Shown one piece after another: positions 61,344-64,000 of a DNA stretch of 64,000 nt. The position numbers and the translations under genes are program-made. Origin of the DNA: Companilactobacillus sp. (GTDB lineage Bacteria; Bacillota; Bacilli; Lactobacillales; Lactobacillaceae); contig NZ_JAKVLR010000001.1 of the NCBI RefSeq assembly GCF_022484265.1, positions 310,001-374,000 of the forward strand. Direction: 5' to 3'. The notes beneath the pieces were generated by a model. It ran no database searches and was not told the DNA's origin. It saw only the letters and a list, made by a program, of their open reading frames with translations. Every line of letters begins with the position of its first letter. Positions within the stretch are counted from its first letter, which is position 1.

Positions 61344-63746
61344 TTGGTTACAAGTGGAATTCATAACATTTTGATTATTGGTCCTACCAATAGTGATAAA
61401 AATGTCGATCTTTCTACTGCCTTGTACGATACTGCAGAGATTTTGCATAAATTAGGGTACAAAACCACGATCATGGTGGAAAACCCGACATCTTTATTAT
61501 CTTCTAGTGACTTTTTCGATCGAATTGTCGTCGAAAAAGTTAATGGAGAAAATATCTTGGCATACGTGGATCAATTTCATCCTGATGCGATATTGCCAAC
61601 CGTCGGCGACAAAAATGCCTTAGGTATCATTTCTGGTCTGAACGGAAAGATATCTTCGACAAAAGTATTGGGGACCGATTATTTTGCTTCGCTATGTACT
61701 TTTAAACGTGAAATGTTCATTAGTAAACTGAATGAAAATGATCTGCCGGTCATCAATTTTATTTCTTCAGACGATGAAGACGAATTGTATGACTTCATTC
61801 GATCAATCGGTTTTCCAATCATTGCCAGAAGAAGATTCTCAAATCGACATTCAAGTGGATGGACCAATATTAATAACCTATTTGAATTAGATAATTTTAT
61901 GGCTTTGGAAGATTCTCAAAATGCCAAAATTGAAATTGAACGTAGTATTCGTGGATTTAGCGAATATTCTTGCACAGTTGTCCGTGACCGATTCGACAAC
62001 TCGGCATTGATCGGAACAATTGAAGACGTTGAACCGATCGGTATCCATCATCTCGATTCCAACCTGGTTTCGCCCGCACTTTCATTAAATGATTCTAAAC
62101 TTCAGAAATTACGAAATTTAGCAATCAAATTGGCTCGAGTTTTTAATATTGTTGGTGTATGTACAGTTCATTTTGCTTACAATCATAAGTCTGGAGAATG
62201 CTATATCACCGAATTTATTCCCAGACTGAGCGAGGAAACAAAATTTTTGGAATACGCAACTAGTTATCCTTTAGCAACGGTCAGCGTTGAACTCAATTTA
62301 GGATATCAACTAGACAAGTTGCAACTAGATTCTGGAAATAGTTTTAATGGTGCCAGTGAGCCTTTTATGGATCACATTACTTCAAGATTCCCACAGTGGA
62401 ACACTACTGAACAAAGATATATTGGACCTAGCAAAACTTCAGATTCGAGTATCATTGTCAGTGGTTTTAGCATAGAAGAAGTTTTCAATAAGGGTGCTTT
62501 GAACGACAAATTGAACGACACCTTAAATCGCTATGAGAAATTGCATCAAATGGACGATGACCAACTTTTTGAAAAAATTATTCATCCAACTAATTGGATG
62601 CTCGACGTTTTAGTCGAAGCCATCAGGCGTGACTTTGAATTGCCAGTACTCTCGGAAGTCACTGGAATCACAATTCCTTATTTAGTGGCTTTAAAAAATA
62701 TCAAAGACAACAGTGCTTTGATCCGTGACGATGAGATCGATGAAGATAACATCGAAAAACTCGTTAGCATGGGAGTCAAAGGTGTAGGGTACAGCAAATT
62801 ACTGTTGGATCGCGATGATGTCGTTACTAAGACTGTTGTCAAAAGCAAAAAATCTGTATCGGTAAATATGGATAAACTGCATCAACAGAACTTTTTCGTC
62901 ACTAGCGGCATTAGCAATGACTTAAAGTTTTCTGAACGGAATAAAATTGTCGTTCGTTCACCGATCATTACTTCTAAACGAAACATCATGGTCAGACAAT
63001 TTGTGCTGCTGCAGTTAGTCAAATCAATCACTCAAAATGGATTAGAAGCAATTATCATCGGTCGCGAACCCTGGAGTGCACCATTAGAAATTCGCAATGT
63101 TGCATATGAAATTGCCGACCCACATATGGAATTGCAGCATCTCAATTTGATTCATGAAAAACAAATTTTTAAAATAATCGATTTTTCGAAAACTCTCAGT
63201 GAAGAAGACACTGAAAATAACGAAGTATTTCAAATCAGTACTAAGCCTATCAAGTCGCTGGACTTAAAAGCTGATATCACGATGCGCGTCATTGTGGTAT
63301 CTGACGGCAAAAGTTTCACCGTACCATCAGTAATCTTTCGGAAGATGGTTGGAGATAAGAGTTATGAAATCAGTTCATACAACAAATTTATGTCCGAATC
63401 CGGTAAAAGAGAAATTCGTGAGATCATTGAAAATGAACTGTCCGAGCAAAATCAGATCAACACTTATAACTTTGACTTTGCCTACAGTCATGATCACTGG
63501 ATGATCACGAAAATATCTTCAGGAATGAACCAAGATATTATTCGTCACGAATTAGCTAGCTCGGTCCATGTTATTGATACATTGGTTAAACTGATACTTG
63601 GTAATAATCTTGGCAAAGATTTGAGTACCGATGAAATTTTTGAAAATGACGATACTGATTTTCTAGTAACGATCAATGACCAAAAATTCACTACTTATGA
63701 TGAACAAGGTATTTTAGATTTATTGGAAAATACTATCCGTAAGTAA
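61344..63746 (+). CDS. Divergent, shortened carbamoyl-phosphate synthase large-subunit homologue
   Basis: The product has 800 residues; CarB usually has about 1060. TTG 61344 follows GGAG by eight bases. The N-terminal ATP-grasp half aligns by eye through NILIIGPTN, PDAILPTVGDKNALG, GFPIIARRRF, VEPIGIHHLDSN and YITEFIPRLSEET. The glycine-rich loop after IARRRF is SNRHSSGW instead of a run of glycines, and the metal-binding Asn of ExNPR is Ile292; Glu290 and Arg294 remain. The oligomerisation region HPTNWMLDVLVEAIRR is recognisable. The second synthetase half is reduced to about 270 residues without a clear ATP-grasp site. No frameshift is present. Carbamoyl-phosphate synthesis is unlikely; function unknown. 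Confidence 0.85.
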   Translation: MVTSGIHNILIIGPTNSDKNVDLSTALYDTAEILHKLGYKTTIMVENPTSLLSSSDFFDRIVVEKVNGENILAYVDQFHPDAILPTVGDKNALGIISGLNGKISSTKVLGTDYFASLCTFKREMFISKLNENDLPVINFISSDDEDELYDFIRSIGFPIIARRRFSNRHSSGWTNINNLFELDNFMALEDSQNAKIEIERSIRGFSEYSCTVVRDRFDNSALIGTIEDVEPIGIHHLDSNLVSPALSLNDSKLQKLRNLAIKLARVFNIVGVCTVHFAYNHKSGECYITEFIPRLSEETKFLEYATSYPLATVSVELNLGYQLDKLQLDSGNSFNGASEPFMDHITSRFPQWNTTEQRYIGPSKTSDSSIIVSGFSIEEVFNKGALNDKLNDTLNRYEKLHQMDDDQLFEKIIHPTNWMLDVLVEAIRRDFELPVLSEVTGITIPYLVALKNIKDNSALIRDDEIDEDNIEKLVSMGVKGVGYSKLLLDRDDVVTKTVVKSKKSVSVNMDKLHQQNFFVTSGISNDLKFSERNKIVVRSPIITSKRNIMVRQFVLLQLVKSITQNGLEAIIIGREPWSAPLEIRNVAYEIADPHMELQHLNLIHEKQIFKIIDFSKTLSEEDTENNEVFQISTKPIKSLDLKADITMRVIVVSDGKSFTVPSVIFRKMVGDKSYEISSYNKFMSESGKREIREIIENELSEQNQINTYNFDFAYSHDHWMITKISSGMNQDIIRHELASSVHVIDTLVKLILGNNLGKDLSTDEIFENDDTDFLVTINDQKFTTYDEQGILDLLENTIRK

Positions 63747-63770
63747 AAATATTAATTAAGCTATAAATAC

Positions 63771-63815
63771 AAAAAGTTCAGAACCTGCATCGATGGCAGA
63801 TTCTGAACTTTTATT
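63771..63815. terminator. Bidirectional terminator between carB homologue and rqcH
   Basis: AAAAGTTCAGAA (63772-63783) pairs with TTCTGAACTTTT (63801-63812), with an inner CTGC/GCAG stem. T-rich on the right and A-rich on the left, it ends both converging genes. Confidence 0.9.
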
Positions 63816-64000
63816 TTTGTCTCAATTTATCTACTAAATTACGATCTGGATCAACTAAGATCGTTGTTTGTCCCTCAAAAATTACGAAACCAGGTTTTGC
63901 TCCATTTGGTTTACGAATATTTCTAACTTGCAAATAATCAACAGGGACTTTGGCTGATTCCCGTGCTTTAGAATAATATGCAGCAATCGAAGCTGCTTCA
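63811..64000 (-). CDS. rqcH: RqcH (Rqc2-like) 3' end, NFACT-R domain
   Basis: Only the last 62 codons are in the window; the 5' part lies beyond 64000. The peptide contains EAASIAAYYSKARESAKVPV, YLQVRNIRKPNGAKPGFVIF and LVDPDRN, which is the C-terminal NFACT-R RNA-binding domain. Full-length proteins of this family (formerly called fibronectin-binding proteins) bind the 50S subunit with peptidyl-tRNA and add C-terminal alanine tails for degradation. The stop is at 63811-63813, inside the terminator stem. Confidence 0.85.
   Translation of the reverse strand, partial: EAASIAAYYSKARESAKVPVDYLQVRNIRKPNGAKPGFVIFEGQTTILVDPDRNLVDKLRQK

Noticed and set aside
60266..63746. Calling the carAB homologues pseudogenes
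   Set aside because: Both frames are open over 358 and 800 codons with good ribosome sites and conserved framework residues; loss is confined to catalytic positions and the shortened second half.

Overview
The window is a compact, AT-rich, gene-dense Firmicutes chromosome segment. Gene content and order point to a Lactobacillaceae member, and my best guess is a Companilactobacillus-like species; this is inferred from family knowledge, not from a search. The supporting signs are a mevalonate operon, RexAB, two lipoate ligases, an LBP_cg2779-type small protein, an EbsA-type protein, T-box control of hisS-aspS and glyQS, and a B-type RNase P RNA. I see no prophage, IS element, CRISPR array, tRNA or rRNA.

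Layout: 1-954 (-) a truncated SH3b/amidase wall hydrolase; 1142-2365 a CLC-family channel or transporter; 2374-5686 a T-box controlled hisS-aspS operon; 5791-8616 msrB-msrA, a YitT protein and nfo; 8635-9456 (-) a PpsR-type kinase/pyrophosphorylase; 9489-13461 rpsU, then phoH-ybeY-cdd-era-recO; 13464-16714 a T-box controlled glyQS operon; 16733-19919 the dnaG-rpoD operon with a hairpin-rich leader; 19995-25288 htpX-like, cfa, trmK, a Nif3-like gene, pepT and a tautomerase; 25287-27220 (-) a helix-turn-helix/TPR regulator, a small protein and signal peptidase I; 27339-30445 two poorly known genes and an rRNA m5C methyltransferase; 30434-34487 (-) mvk-mvaD-pmk-fni; 34595-46434 rexB-rexA-dinG-tseB-dnaD-nth; 46477-49538 (-) recU-pbp1A; 49605-52508 ypsA-gpsB-rnpB-rlmL-like; 52511-56112 (-) corA, two lplA paralogues and an RNase H-like gene; 56140-63746 ebsA-fhs-lspA-rluD and pyrR-carA-carB; 63811-64000 (-) the 3' end of rqcH.

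Most of the window is core housekeeping: aminoacyl-tRNA supply, replication initiation and repair, isoprenoid synthesis, wall synthesis and division, and ribosome maturation.

The most unusual locus is pyrR-carA-carB at the right end. Both carbamoyl-phosphate synthetase genes are open and intact, but the proteins have lost hallmark catalytic residues. CarA lacks the nucleophilic Cys and the catalytic His. CarB is only 800 residues, and its ATP-grasp glycine-rich loop and a metal-binding Asn are gone. This looks like a retained pair of pseudoenzymes beside a normal-looking PyrR.

A second theme is loss of metal-cluster cysteines in DNA-repair proteins. Endonuclease III and RexB/AddB lack their [4Fe-4S] cysteines, and RecO has a degraded zinc motif. 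Further points are possible AUC and AUA start codons for dnaG and rluD, a T-box-like hairpin pair before dnaG, a CLC protein without the gating glutamate, and a GpsB with a long Asn-rich tail.
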